A stretch of DNA of 64,000 nt from CAJXYS01 sp913063035. Lineage in GTDB: Bacteria > Pseudomonadota > Alphaproteobacteria > Rhodobacterales > Rhodobacteraceae. Shown here one piece after another: positions 41,661-50,259 of the stretch (the stretch's first letter is position 1; the number at the start of each line of letters is the position of its first letter). The notes beneath the pieces are model-generated. The model did not search any database and was not told the DNA's origin. It saw only the letters and a list, made by a program, of their open reading frames with translations. Location of the stretch: NCBI RefSeq assembly GCF_050586465.1, contig NZ_JBOCEG010000003.1, positions 124,001 to 188,000 of the forward strand, in the 5' to 3' direction. Both the position numbers and the translations under genes were made by a program.

Positions 41661-41996
41661 ATGTCATTCGATCGGTCCGGCGAGGATGCGCCGTCAGACA
41701 GTCTTCTGACGACGGCGCGATCGCAATTCAGACGCATGAACGCGGAGATGAACGATCTCCTCGAGAAACTGCAAGCCGGCGACCCCAAGACGGTCGCCGG
41801 GTTCGAAGGGGTGCGGCGCGAATTGCTGCGGGCCCTGAACACGGCTGTCGCGGAGGAACAGAAACTTGAAGAGCGCTGCAAGGCGGAACGGGGCGCCGCC
41901 GACGGATATGCCATCGACTTCGACGCGGCGCGCGCTGAAATCGGGCGCCGCCTGGCTCGCCTCCGCGCCGCCGGAGACGGCGGAGACGTTTCTTGA
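41661..41996 (+). CDS. GTA protein g1 (small terminase-like)
   Basis: A 111-residue, mostly helical, charged protein (NAEMNDLLEKLQAGDPKTVAGFEGVRRELLRALNTAV). It corresponds in position and size to RcGTA g1, which is now regarded as the small terminase. It would recruit DNA to the large terminase; GTA terminases package DNA with little sequence specificity. ATG 41661 is the first start after an in-frame stop, with only a weak site. A better GGAGG lies 26 bases further upstream, before an unrelated short frame. Confidence 0.8.
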   Translation: MSFDRSGEDAPSDSLLTTARSQFRRMNAEMNDLLEKLQAGDPKTVAGFEGVRRELLRALNTAVAEEQKLEERCKAERGAADGYAIDFDAARAEIGRRLARLRAAGDGGDVS

Positions 41997-43278
41997 AGGG
42001 CTGAGCGAACAGGCCATCCTCGCGCTGCCCTACATCTTCGAATTCTGGGCGCTGGATCATCAGCTGCCGCCCGAGGGCGACTGGAAGAGCTGGGTGATCC
42101 TCGGGGGGCGCGGGGCGGGCAAGACCCGCGCCGGGGCCGAGTGGGTGCGCACCCAGGTCGAAGGCGCGCGGCCCCTTGACGTGGGGGCCGCGCGCCGGGT
42201 CGCGCTGGTGGGCGAGACGCTCGACCAGGTCCGCGAGGTGATGGTCTTCGGCGAGAGCGGGATCCTCGCCTGTGCGCCGCCGGACCGCCGCCCGCAGTGG
42301 GAAGCCACGCGCCGGCGGCTGGTCTGGCCGAACGGGGCCATCGCGCAGGCCTTCTCGGCGCACGAGCCGGAAAGCCTGCGCGGCCCCCAGTTCGACGCCG
42401 CCTGGGTGGACGAGTTGGCGAAATGGAAAAAGGGGCGCGAGGCCTGGGACATGCTGCAGTTCGGCCTGCGCCTGGGCACCCATCCGCGCCAGGTGGTGAC
42501 CACGACACCGCGCAATGTGGGTGTGCTGAAGGAGCTGCTGAAGGCCGCCGACACCGTGGTCACCTCGGCCCCGACCGAGGCCAACCGCGCCTTCCTGGCC
42601 GACTCCTTCCTCGCGGCGGTGCGGGCGAAATACGGCGGCACGCGGCTCGGCCGGCAGGAACTCGATGGCGAACTGCTCGAAGAGGCCGAGGGCGCGTTCT
42701 GGACCAGCGCCGGGCTCGAGGCCTGCCGCCTGCCCGAGGCACCGGCGCTCAGCCGCGTGGTGGTGGCGGTGGACCCGCCGGTGACGGGTGGCGCCGGTTC
42801 GGATGCCTGCGGAATCGTCGTGGCCGGCGCGCTGACCGAAGGGCCGCCCGGCGACTGGCGCGCCGTGGTGCTGGAGGATGCGAGCCTCGCCGGGGCATCG
42901 CCCCGGGACTGGGCCGAGGCGGCGATCGCCGCGATGGCGCGCCACGGGGCGGATCGGCTGGTGGCCGAGGTCAACCAGGGCGGCGACCTGGTCGAGAGCG
43001 TGATCCGGCAGATCGACCCGCTCGTGCCGTTCCGGGCGGTCCGCGCCGCCCGCGGCAAGGCCGCGCGCGCCGAGCCGGTCGCCGCCCTGTACGAACAGGG
43101 CCGCGTCGCGCATCTGCCCGGGCTCGCCGCGCTTGAGGACCAGATGTGCCGGATGACGATCCGCGGCTACGAGGGCGCGGGCAGCCCGGACCGCGTCGAC
43201 GCGCTGGTCTGGGCGCTGACCGACCTGATGATCGAGCCGGCGGCAAGCTGGCGCCGGCCGCAGATGCGCCCGCTCTGA
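41908..43278 (+). CDS. GTA large terminase (g2)
   Basis: About 456 residues with the packaging ATPase motif GGRGAGKT (residues 66-73), Walker B-like FDAAWVDELAKW near residue 165, and an RNase H-like nuclease part starting VVVAVDPPVTGG. It cuts and pumps DNA into GTA heads. The start is uncertain: ATG 41908 lies inside g1, and TTG 41866, with a better GGAGG, would add 14 residues. Either way the gene overlaps g1 in another frame. Homology begins near residue 11. Confidence 0.9.
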   Translation: MPSTSTRRALKSGAAWLASAPPETAETFLEGLSEQAILALPYIFEFWALDHQLPPEGDWKSWVILGGRGAGKTRAGAEWVRTQVEGARPLDVGAARRVALVGETLDQVREVMVFGESGILACAPPDRRPQWEATRRRLVWPNGAIAQAFSAHEPESLRGPQFDAAWVDELAKWKKGREAWDMLQFGLRLGTHPRQVVTTTPRNVGVLKELLKAADTVVTSAPTEANRAFLADSFLAAVRAKYGGTRLGRQELDGELLEEAEGAFWTSAGLEACRLPEAPALSRVVVAVDPPVTGGAGSDACGIVVAGALTEGPPGDWRAVVLEDASLAGASPRDWAEAAIAAMARHGADRLVAEVNQGGDLVESVIRQIDPLVPFRAVRAARGKAARAEPVAALYEQGRVAHLPGLAALEDQMCRMTIRGYEGAGSPDRVDALVWALTDLMIEPAASWRRPQMRPL

Positions 43279-43305
43279 AGCCTGAAGACAAGGAGACAAG
43301 CCTCT

Positions 43306-44478
43306 ATGCTTAGGCAATTATTTCGCCGGTCCGCGCCAGAGGCGGTGCCGGAGCGGAAGGCGTCCGCCACCGGGGCCGTGCTGGCCTGGCCGGGCAGCGG
43401 CCGGGTGGCGTGGTCGCCCCGCGACACGGTCTCGCTGACGCGCACGGGCTTTACCGGCAACCCGGTGGGGTTTCGCTGCGTGAAGCTGATCGCCGAGGCG
43501 GCCGCGGCGCTGCCGCTGGTGCTGCAGGACGCGGAACGGCGCTACGACACCCATCCGATGCTGACGCTGCTGGCGCGGCCGAACCCGGCCCAGGGTCGGG
43601 CCGACCTGCTCGAGGCGCTCTACGGGCAGCTCCTGCTGACCGGGAACGGCTATATCGAGGCGGTCGGGCCCGACGGTGTCCCCGCGGAGCTGCATGTGCT
43701 GCGGTCGGACCGGATGAGCCTCGTGCCCGGCCCGGACGGCTGGCCGGTGGCCTATGAATACGCCGTGGGCGGGCGCAAGCATCGTTTCGACATGACCGCG
43801 GGCACCCCGGTCTGCCATGTACGCAGCTTTCATCCGCAGGACGACCATTACGGACTCTCGCCGATGCAGGCGGCGGCGGCGGCGCTGGACGTGCACAGCG
43901 CGGCCAGCCGCTGGTCGAAGGCGCTGCTGGACAATGCCGCGCGGCCCTCGGGCGCGATCGTCTACCGCGGCAGCGACGGGCAGGGCGCGCTGAGCGAGGC
44001 GCAATATATTCGGCTCCAGGATGAAATGGCCGCCCATCACCAGGGCGCCGCCAATGCGGGGCGCCCGATGCTGCTGGAAGGCGGTCTGGACTGGAAGCCG
44101 ATGGGCTTCTCGCCGGCGGATATGGAATTCCAGAAAACCAAGGAGGCCGCGGCGCGCGAGATCGCGCTGGCCTTCGGCGTGCCGCCGATGCTGCTGGGCC
44201 TGCCGGGCGATGCGACCTACGCCAACTACCAGGAGGCCAACCGCGCCTTCTACCGCCTGACGGTGCTGCCGCTGGCCACGCGGGTCACGGCGGCGGTGTC
44301 GCACTGGCTTTCGGGGCTCGCCGGGGGCGCGCTGGACCTGCGCCCGGACCTGGACGCGGTGCCGGCGCTGGCCGCCGAGCGCGACGCGCAATGGGCGCGG
44401 GTCACGGGCGCGGCGTTCCTGACCGATGCCGAGAAACGCCGGTTGCTGGGCCTGCCGGCGGTGCCGGAGGATGAATGA
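43306..44478 (+). CDS. GTA portal protein (g3)
   Basis: A 390-residue HK97-type portal. Typical segments are NPVGFRCVKLIAEAAAALP, NGYIEAVG, the GLSPMQAAAAALD region and ALAFGVPPMLLGLPGDATYANYQEANRAFY. Twelve copies would form the head vertex ring through which DNA enters and leaves. The gene follows the terminase after 27 bases, with an AAGGAG upstream. It overlaps the next small gene by ATGA. Confidence 0.93.
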   Translation: MLRQLFRRSAPEAVPERKASATGAVLAWPGSGRVAWSPRDTVSLTRTGFTGNPVGFRCVKLIAEAAAALPLVLQDAERRYDTHPMLTLLARPNPAQGRADLLEALYGQLLLTGNGYIEAVGPDGVPAELHVLRSDRMSLVPGPDGWPVAYEYAVGGRKHRFDMTAGTPVCHVRSFHPQDDHYGLSPMQAAAAALDVHSAASRWSKALLDNAARPSGAIVYRGSDGQGALSEAQYIRLQDEMAAHHQGAANAGRPMLLEGGLDWKPMGFSPADMEFQKTKEAAAREIALAFGVPPMLLGLPGDATYANYQEANRAFYRLTVLPLATRVTAAVSHWLSGLAGGALDLRPDLDAVPALAAERDAQWARVTGAAFLTDAEKRRLLGLPAVPEDE

Positions 44479-44711
44479 CCCTGCGCGCACGGGGAGGATC
44501 GCGTTTCCTCTACGAGCCGTTCGACACCGCGGCGCGCGTGGAGGCCAACGAACGGGTGCTCGACGAGAGATGGGCCGGGCTCGAACGCCGGCTCCAGGCG
44601 ATCGAGACGATGCTGGAGCGGCTGGAGCGCCGGCTCTGGCTGGCGGTCTTCGGTGTCGTCGCCTTCATCCTGACGCGGGGGGTCCTGGCGATCCTCGAAA
44701 TGGGGCCCTGA
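44475..44711 (+). CDS. GTA small protein g3.5 (membrane-like)
   Basis: A 78-residue protein that overlaps the portal stop by ATGA. Residues about 25-52 form a charged amphipathic helix (EANERVLDERWAGLERRLQA), and residues 54-72 form one TM segment. The same small gene between portal and protease is known in RcGTA, where its exact function is not established. Its conserved position suggests a real role in assembly or at the membrane. Confidence 0.8.
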   Translation: MTLRARGGSRFLYEPFDTAARVEANERVLDERWAGLERRLQAIETMLERLERRLWLAVFGVVAFILTRGVLAILEMGP

Positions 44712-44724
44712 AGGGGGATAATAC

Positions 44725-45288
44725 ATGATTTCGGATACCTATATCCCGGAGCTCGAGCGAAAATTCTGCCGCTTCGAGACCGTGCCGGAGGTCGGCGAGG
44801 ACGCGGTGATCGCGGGCTACGCCTCTGTCTTCGGGACGCCGGACCAGGGCGGTGACACGGTCGCGCGCGGCGCCTATGCCCGGTCGCTCGAGGCGCTGGC
44901 GGGGTCCGGACGGCGGGTCAAGATGCTCTGGCAGCACGATCCGGCCCAGCCCATCGGGGTCTGGGACGAGGTGCGCGAGGACGCGCGCGGTCTCTATGTC
45001 AGGGGGCGTATCCTCGATGCCATCGCCCGCGGGCGCGAGGCGCTGGCGCTGATCCGGGCGGGGGCGATCGACGGGCTTTCCATCGGCTACCGCACGGTCA
45101 AGGCCGAGCGGGACGGCAAGGGCCGGCGGCTGCTGGCCGATCTCGATCTCTGGGAAGTGTCCCTCGTGACCTTCCCGATGCTGCCCGAGGCGCGGATCGG
45201 CGCCAAGACCGTCGCGGAGGAAGAGGCGCTGGCCCGGGCCGTCGCCGAGACCTTCGCCGAGGCCGGGCGCCTGATCGCCCGGGACTGA
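44725..45288 (+). CDS. GTA prohead maturation protease (g4), HK97 family
   Basis: A 187-residue serine protease of phage heads. Landmarks are IAGYASVFGTPDQGGDTVARGAYARSL (early part), the histidine in MLWQHDPAQPIG, and the serine in GLSIGYRT. It cleaves the capsid delta domain during head maturation. It sits directly upstream of the capsid gene, with 36 bases between. Confidence 0.92.
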   Translation: MISDTYIPELERKFCRFETVPEVGEDAVIAGYASVFGTPDQGGDTVARGAYARSLEALAGSGRRVKMLWQHDPAQPIGVWDEVREDARGLYVRGRILDAIARGREALALIRAGAIDGLSIGYRTVKAERDGKGRRLLADLDLWEVSLVTFPMLPEARIGAKTVAEEEALARAVAETFAEAGRLIARD

Positions 45289-45324
45289 CGGGCGCGAAAC
45301 CATCATCAGCAACAGGACCGAAAG

Positions 45325-46512
45325 ATGAGCGAGACCGACCAGGCGGCCGGGCGGACCGGCCGTGCCACGGCAATCGAGGTGAAGACCGCCCTTGCCGGTT
45401 TCCTGAGCGATTTCAGGGAATTCCAGGACGATATCAAGACCAGGCTTCAACAACAGGAAGAGCGAGTTGCCATGCTGGACCGCAAGACCATGACCCAGAG
45501 GCGCCCGGCGCTGGCCGCCGCGGCCGAGACCGGGGCGCCCCATCAGAAGGCCTTCCAGGCCTATCTGCGTTCGGGCGACGACGATGCGCTGCGCGCGCTG
45601 GAGCTGGAGGAGAAGGCGCTCTCCTCGGCGGTGGCGGCCGAGGGCGGCTACCTCGTCGATCCCGAGACCGCGGCACGCATCCAGGGCGTGCTGAAGGCGA
45701 CGGCGTCGATCCGGGCGATCGCGAACGTGGTGCAGGTCGAGGCGACCGCCTATGACGTGCTGGTCGATCACGGCGAGTTCGGCGCGGGCTGGGCCACCGA
45801 GACCGCCGCGGTGGGCGAGACCGACACCCCCCAGATCGACCGCATCCCGATCCCGCTGCACGAGCTTTCGGCGCTGCCCAAGGCGAGCCAGCGGCTGCTG
45901 GACGATGCGGCCTTCGACATCGAGGGCTGGCTGGCGACCCGGATCGCCGACAAGTTCGCCCGCGCCGAGGCCGCGGCCTTCGTCGCCGGGGACGGGGCCG
46001 ACAAGCCCACCGGCTTCCTGAGCCATCCCACGGTCGCGCAGGATGCCTGGGACTGGGGCAAACTGGGCTATGTCGCCTCGGGCAAGGACGGGGATTTCGC
46101 AGATTCCAACCCGGCCGATGCCATCGTCGACCTGGTCTACGCGCTTGGCGCGCGCTACCGCGCCAATGCGAGTTTCGTCATGAACTCCAAAACCGCGGGC
46201 GCGGTGCGCAAGATGAAGGATGCGGATGGCCGCTTCCTCTGGTCCGACGGGTTGGCCGCCGGGGAACCGGCCCGGCTCATGGGGTACCCGGTGCTGATTG
46301 CCGAGGACATGCCCGACATCGCGCTCGACAGCACGGCCATCGCCTTCGGCGATTTTGCCGCCGGCTACACCATCGCCGAGCGGCCGGACCTGCGCATCCT
46401 GCGCGACCCGTTCTCGGCCAAGCCGCATGTGCTGTTCTACGCCACCAAGCGCGTGGGCGGCGACGTCAGCGATTTCGCGGCGATCAAGCTGATGAAGTTC
46501 GCGGCGGTCTGA
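45325..46512 (+). CDS. GTA major capsid protein (g5), HK97 fold
   Basis: A 395-residue capsid protein. The first 100 or so residues form a charged coiled coil, the delta domain, which the g4 protease removes (cleavage probably before AVAAEGGYLVD). The rest has the HK97 elements NVVQVEATAYDVLVDHGEFGA, PLHELSALPKASQRLLDDA and PVLIAEDMPDIA. Forming small heads of about 4.5 kb capacity is a GTA trait known from R. capsulatus. A strong hairpin follows the gene. Confidence 0.95.
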   Translation: MSETDQAAGRTGRATAIEVKTALAGFLSDFREFQDDIKTRLQQQEERVAMLDRKTMTQRRPALAAAAETGAPHQKAFQAYLRSGDDDALRALELEEKALSSAVAAEGGYLVDPETAARIQGVLKATASIRAIANVVQVEATAYDVLVDHGEFGAGWATETAAVGETDTPQIDRIPIPLHELSALPKASQRLLDDAAFDIEGWLATRIADKFARAEAAAFVAGDGADKPTGFLSHPTVAQDAWDWGKLGYVASGKDGDFADSNPADAIVDLVYALGARYRANASFVMNSKTAGAVRKMKDADGRFLWSDGLAAGEPARLMGYPVLIAEDMPDIALDSTAIAFGDFAAGYTIAERPDLRILRDPFSAKPHVLFYATKRVGGDVSDFAAIKLMKFAAV

Positions 46513-46536
46513 GCCGAAGGGTGACGGCCGCGCGAG

Positions 46537-46563
46537 GGCCGGCGCGGGTCTCCCGCGCCGGCC
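46537..46563 (+). other. 12-bp perfect hairpin after the capsid gene
   Basis: GGCCGGCGCGGG (46537-46548) and CCCGCGCCGGCC (46552-46563) pair perfectly around a TCT loop, 24 bases after the capsid stop. No U-tract follows, so it is not a classical terminator. It lies in the longest gap of the cluster (145 bases). A role in protecting the upstream mRNA 3' end, raising capsid yield over tail proteins, is plausible. Confidence 0.75.
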
Positions 46564-46657
46564 GGGGCGCGTGGCGCCCGCGTCATCCAGCTGCTTCCCT
46601 CCGCCAGGACGGCGCGGGGCCGCGCGCCCCATACGACAGGTTTTCCGGAGTTTTTCC

Positions 46658-47254
46658 ATGATGTTAGTCGAGTTGGCGCCGGTCGAGTCGGCGGTGCTGC
46701 CGGTCGCGGAACTGGGGGCGCATCTGCGCCTGGGCACCGGGTTTCCCGATGACGGGGCGGAGGACGCCGCCTTGGAGCGCTACCTGCGCGCCGCGATCGC
46801 CGCGGTCGAGGCGCGCAGCGGCAAGGCGCTGATCCGGCGCGGGTTCTCCTGGACGCTCTCGGGCTGGCGCGAGCCGGACGGCCAGGCCTTGCCGGTAGCC
46901 CCGGTGACGGAGGTGACCGCCGTCACCATCCGCGATCACGCCGGCGCCGAGACGGTGGTCGATCCCGCGCGCTACGCGCTGGTCAAGGACAGTTTCCGCC
47001 CGCGGCTCGCCGCGATCGGGCCGGCGCTGCCGCTGGTGCCCGAGGCGGGCGTGGTCGAGCTGCGCTTCGAGGCCGGCTATGACGCGTCATGGGCGGGGGT
47101 GCCGCCCGAGCTCTGCCAGGCGGTGATGCTTCTTGCGGCCCATTACTACGAGCAGCGTGCCGATGCGGCGGGCGTCGAGGGCGCCATGCCCTTCGGCGTG
47201 ATGGCCCTGATCGAGCATTTCCGCACCGTCCGCACCATCGGGGGCCGGAGATGA
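46658..47254 (+). CDS. GTA head-tail connector (g6, gp6-like)
   Basis: A 198-residue connector/adaptor of the HK97 gp6 type. It has the helical ELGAHLRLGTGFPDDGAEDAALERYLRAAIAAVEA near the start and ELCQAVMLLAAHYYEQR toward the end. It forms the ring below the portal. The start at ATG 46658 follows CCGGAG with seven bases spacing; the next codon but zero is also ATG (46661). The stop overlaps g7 (ATGA). Confidence 0.88.
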   Translation: MMLVELAPVESAVLPVAELGAHLRLGTGFPDDGAEDAALERYLRAAIAAVEARSGKALIRRGFSWTLSGWREPDGQALPVAPVTEVTAVTIRDHAGAETVVDPARYALVKDSFRPRLAAIGPALPLVPEAGVVELRFEAGYDASWAGVPPELCQAVMLLAAHYYEQRADAAGVEGAMPFGVMALIEHFRTVRTIGGRR

Positions 47255-47592
47255 GGCCGGTGCAGCTGACCCGGAAACTGGTTCTGGAGACGCCCGCGCG
47301 CGTGCCCGACGGCGCCGGCGGCCATGCCGAGAGCTGGACGGCGACGGGCACGGTCTGGGCCGATCTGCGGGCCGGGTCGGGCCGCCGGGACGATGCGGGC
47401 GGGCTGGATCGCGCGCGGGTGGCCTATCGCGTCATCCTGCGCGCCGCGCCGCCGGGATCGGCCCGGCGGCCGCGGGCCGGCCAGCGGCTGCGCGGGGTCG
47501 ACGGGCGCGTGTTCCGGATCGCGGCCGTGGCCGAGGACGATCCGGCGGGGCGCTACCTGACCTGTTTCGCCACCGAGGAGGCCCCGGCATGA
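47251..47592 (+). CDS. GTA head closure/adaptor protein (g7)
   Basis: A 113-residue protein of the phage head-tail adaptor (SPP1 gp16-like) family. It shows RKLVLETPARVPDGAGGHAESW at the start and RGVDGRVFRIAAVAEDDPAGRYL near the end. It seals the connector before tail joining. It overlaps both neighbours by four bases. Confidence 0.85.
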   Translation: MRPVQLTRKLVLETPARVPDGAGGHAESWTATGTVWADLRAGSGRRDDAGGLDRARVAYRVILRAAPPGSARRPRAGQRLRGVDGRVFRIAAVAEDDPAGRYLTCFATEEAPA

Positions 47593-47999
47593 GTTACGCG
47601 CAGTCCGCCGCGCTGCAGGCCGCGGTCTACGAGACGCTGGCCACCGATCCGGCGCTGAACGCGCTGCTGGGCGACGCCATTTTCGACACCGCGCCCGCGG
47701 ACACCTTGCCGCCGCTCTATGTCCGGCTCGGCCCTGAACAGGTGCGCGACAGCTCCGATGCGTCGGGGCCGGGCGCCGTCCATGACTTCACGGTGCTGGT
47801 CGGCGGGCGCACGGGCGGCTTCCACGCGGCCAAGAGCGTCGCGGCGGCGGTCTGCGAGGCCCTGCACGACACCCCCCTGGCGCTGGCGCGCGGACGGCTC
47901 GTGAGCCTGCGCTTTACCCGCGCCCGCGCCCGCCGCGGCGCCGGTGCCGGGGAAAACCTGATCGAGCTGCGCTTCCGGGCGCGGCTCGAGGATGCCTGA
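47589..47999 (+). CDS. GTA tail completion protein (g8, DUF3168)
   Basis: A 136-residue DUF3168 protein (HK97 gp10/tail terminator-like). Typical segments are SAALQAAVYETLATDPAL near the start and a HDFTVLVGGRTGGFHAAKSVAAAV central strand-helix unit. It forms the ring at the head-proximal end of the tail. It overlaps g7 by ATGA; a 24-base gap follows. Confidence 0.88.
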   Translation: MSYAQSAALQAAVYETLATDPALNALLGDAIFDTAPADTLPPLYVRLGPEQVRDSSDASGPGAVHDFTVLVGGRTGGFHAAKSVAAAVCEALHDTPLALARGRLVSLRFTRARARRGAGAGENLIELRFRARLEDA

Positions 48000-48023
48000 C
48001 CGACGAGAACCCAGGAGAGAGAT

Positions 48024-48437
48024 ATGGGAGCCCAGAAAGGCAAGGACCTGCTGGTCAAGCTGGACATGACCGGGTCCGGCAGTTTCGAGACCATCGCGGG
48101 CCTGCGCGCCACGCGCATCAGCTTCAATGCAGAGCCGGTGGACGTGACATCGCTCGACAGCCAGGGCGGCTGGCGGGAGCTTCTGGCCGGGGCCGGCGTC
48201 CGCGCCGCCGCGATCAGCGGCTCGGGCGTATTCCGCGATGCCGGCACCGACGAGCGGGCGCGGCAGATCTTCTTCGACGGCGAGGTGCCGGATTTCCAGG
48301 TGGTGATCCCGGATTTCGGCGTGGTCGAGGGGCCGTTCCAGATCACCGCGATCGAGTATGCCGGCAGCCATGACGGCGAGGCCAGCTACGACCTGACCAT
48401 GGCCTCGGCCGGCGCGCTCAGCTTCACGGGGCTCTGA
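48024..48437 (+). CDS. GTA major tail tube protein (g9)
   Basis: A 137-residue tail tube protein of the TP901-1 family. It begins MGAQKGKDLLVKLDMTGSG and has the typical VDVTSLDSQGGWRELLAG and a closing DLTMASAGALSFTGL. Stacked rings of this protein form the tail through which DNA passes. It has a good AGGAGAGA site and overlaps g10 (TGATG). Confidence 0.9.
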   Translation: MGAQKGKDLLVKLDMTGSGSFETIAGLRATRISFNAEPVDVTSLDSQGGWRELLAGAGVRAAAISGSGVFRDAGTDERARQIFFDGEVPDFQVVIPDFGVVEGPFQITAIEYAGSHDGEASYDLTMASAGALSFTGL

Positions 48438-48760
48438 TGGCCAATCCCTGGGCGGGCGAGGTGCAGCTGACCCTCGACGGTGTGGCGCATGATTGCCGGC
48501 TGACGCTGGGCGCGCTGGCCGAGCTCGAGGCCGCGCTTGCCGACGAGAGCCTGCTGGCCCTGGTCGAACGGTTCGAGACGGGCCGCTTCGGCACGCGCGA
48601 CATTCTCGCCGTCGTGGTGGCCGGTCTGCGCGGCGGCGGCTGGCGGGGCGGCGCGGCCGACCTGCTGGCCGCCGAGATCGCGGGCGGCCCGATGGAAGCC
48701 GCCCGCGTGGCCGCGCAACTGCTGGCGCGCGCGTTCCGCCTGCCCGGGCCAGAGGCATGA
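48437..48760 (+). CDS. GTA tail assembly protein g10 (tape-measure chaperone type)
   Basis: A 107-residue protein of the GTA g10/TAC family, starting MANPWAGEVQLTLDGVAHDCRL. Members carry the LGALAELEAALADESLLALVERF helix pair seen here. It probably keeps the tape measure protein soluble before tube assembly. It overlaps g9 and the next small gene. Confidence 0.85.
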   Translation: MANPWAGEVQLTLDGVAHDCRLTLGALAELEAALADESLLALVERFETGRFGTRDILAVVVAGLRGGGWRGGAADLLAAEIAGGPMEAARVAAQLLARAFRLPGPEA

Positions 48761-48954
48761 GCGGTCTCGACTGGCCGGGGCTGATGCGGGCGGGGATCCG
48801 GGGGCTGGGGCTGCGCCCGGCAGAGTTCTGGGCGCTGACCCCGGCCGAGTTGATGCTGATGCTGGGCGGGACGGGCGGCGCGTCCGGCATGAGCCGCGCC
48901 GGGCTCGAGGCGTTGGCGCGGCGCTTTCCCGACGAGACGGAGGAACAGGCATGA
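48757..48954 (+). CDS. GTA small tail chaperone (g10.1)
   Basis: A 65-residue helical protein that overlaps g10 by ATGA and the tape measure gene by ATGA. It has the motif RPAEFWALTPAELMLMLGG, characteristic of the small phage tail assembly chaperones found at this place. In lambda-like phages such products arise by frameshift; here it is a separate gene reached by stop-start coupling. It is missed by length filters in some annotations. Confidence 0.85.
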   Translation: MSGLDWPGLMRAGIRGLGLRPAEFWALTPAELMLMLGGTGGASGMSRAGLEALARRFPDETEEQA

Positions 48955-49616
48955 CGGAAGTCTTCGAGGATCTGGAGGCGCTCGACGACGAGATCGCGGC
49001 GCTGGAGACGGCGCTCGGCGGCGCGCGCGAGATGTCGTCGGCCTTCCAGGGGGAACTGGCCGCGATGCGGCAGACGCTGCTTTACACCGGGCGCGAGGTC
49101 GACTCGCTTTCGAAAAGAATCGGCTCGGGGCTGCGCCGGGCCTTCGACGGCCTGGTCTTCGACGGCATGCGGCTGTCAGACGCGCTGCGCGAGGTCGGCC
49201 GCGCCATGAGCCGCGCGGCCTACGACACGGCCATGAAGCCGGTGCAGGACGGGCTTGGCGGCGCGATCGCGGAGGGGATGAACGCGCTCGTCTCGGGGCT
49301 GTTGCCCTTCGAGAAGGGCGCGCCGTTCAGCCAGGGACGGGTGCAGCCCTTCGCGCGCGGGGGCGTGGTCTCTGGCCCCACCTATTTCCCGATGCGCGGC
49401 GGGGTCGGGCTGATGGGCGAGGCCGGGCCCGAGGCGATCCTGCCGCTGGCGCGCGGGCCCGACGGCCGGCTCGGGGTGGAAAGCCGGTCGGCGGGACGCG
49501 CTGTGCAGGTCACGGTCAACGTCACGACGCCCGACGTCGAGGGCTTCCGCCGCTCGCAGTCGCAGATCGCCGCCCAGGTGAGCCGCGCGCTGGCGCGCGG
49601 GGCCCGCAACCGCTGA
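48951..49616 (+). CDS. GTA tape measure protein (g11)
   Basis: A 221-residue tape measure protein, very short compared with phages, as in RcGTA. Residues about 8-70 form a helical coiled coil; the C-terminal half has the Gly-rich GGVVSGPTYFPMRGGVGLMGEAGPEAILPLARG motif common at the end of tail tape measures. The length sets the short tail. It overlaps g10.1. Confidence 0.9.
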   Translation: MTEVFEDLEALDDEIAALETALGGAREMSSAFQGELAAMRQTLLYTGREVDSLSKRIGSGLRRAFDGLVFDGMRLSDALREVGRAMSRAAYDTAMKPVQDGLGGAIAEGMNALVSGLLPFEKGAPFSQGRVQPFARGGVVSGPTYFPMRGGVGLMGEAGPEAILPLARGPDGRLGVESRSAGRAVQVTVNVTTPDVEGFRRSQSQIAAQVSRALARGARNR

Positions 49617-49626
49617 GGAGAGGCGC

Positions 49627-50259
49627 ATGAGTTTCCACGAGATTCGCTTCCCGTCGGCGCTGAGCTTCGGATCGGTCGGCGGGCCCGAGCGGCGCACCGA
49701 GATCGTCACGCTGGCCAACGGCGCGGAGGAGCGCAACACCCCCTGGGCGGATGCGCGCCGGCGCTACGACGCGGGCGTCGGGTTGCGCTCGCTCGACGAT
49801 ATCGAGACGCTGGTGGCCTTCTTCGAGGCGCGCCAGGGGCAGCTCAACGGGTTCCGCTGGAAGGACTGGACCGACTACAAGTCCTGCGCGCCCTCGGCCG
49901 AGCCGGCCTTCACCGACCAGGTGATCGGCACCGGCGACGGGGCGACGGCCGTGTTCCAGCTGTCGAAGGAATACCGATCCGGCGACCAGGCCTATCGCCG
50001 CCCGATCACCAAGCCCGTCGCGGGCACGGTGCGGCTGGGGCTGGGGGCCGACGCGCTGGTCGAGGGCGTCCACTACGCGGTCGACACGACGACCGGGGCG
50101 GTGACGCTGGCCGAGCCGCCGGGCGGCGGCGCGGCGGTCACGGCCGGGTTCGAATTCGACGTGCCGGTGCGGTTCGACACCGACCGGATCCAGACCTCCG
50201 TGGCCAATTTCGCGGCCGGCGAGGTGCCGGCCGTGCCGGTGGTGGAGGTGCGCGTCTGA
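49627..50259 (+). CDS. GTA distal tail protein (g12, DUF2460)
   Basis: A 210-residue DUF2460 protein. Hallmarks are FHEIRFPSALSFGSVGGPERRTEIV at the start and the GFRWKDWTDYKS segment near residue 80. It forms the ring joining tail tube and baseplate. The AGGAGAGGC site is 5-6 bases before the ATG. It overlaps g13 (TGATG). Confidence 0.92.
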   Translation: MSFHEIRFPSALSFGSVGGPERRTEIVTLANGAEERNTPWADARRRYDAGVGLRSLDDIETLVAFFEARQGQLNGFRWKDWTDYKSCAPSAEPAFTDQVIGTGDGATAVFQLSKEYRSGDQAYRRPITKPVAGTVRLGLGADALVEGVHYAVDTTTGAVTLAEPPGGGAAVTAGFEFDVPVRFDTDRIQTSVANFAAGEVPAVPVVEVRV

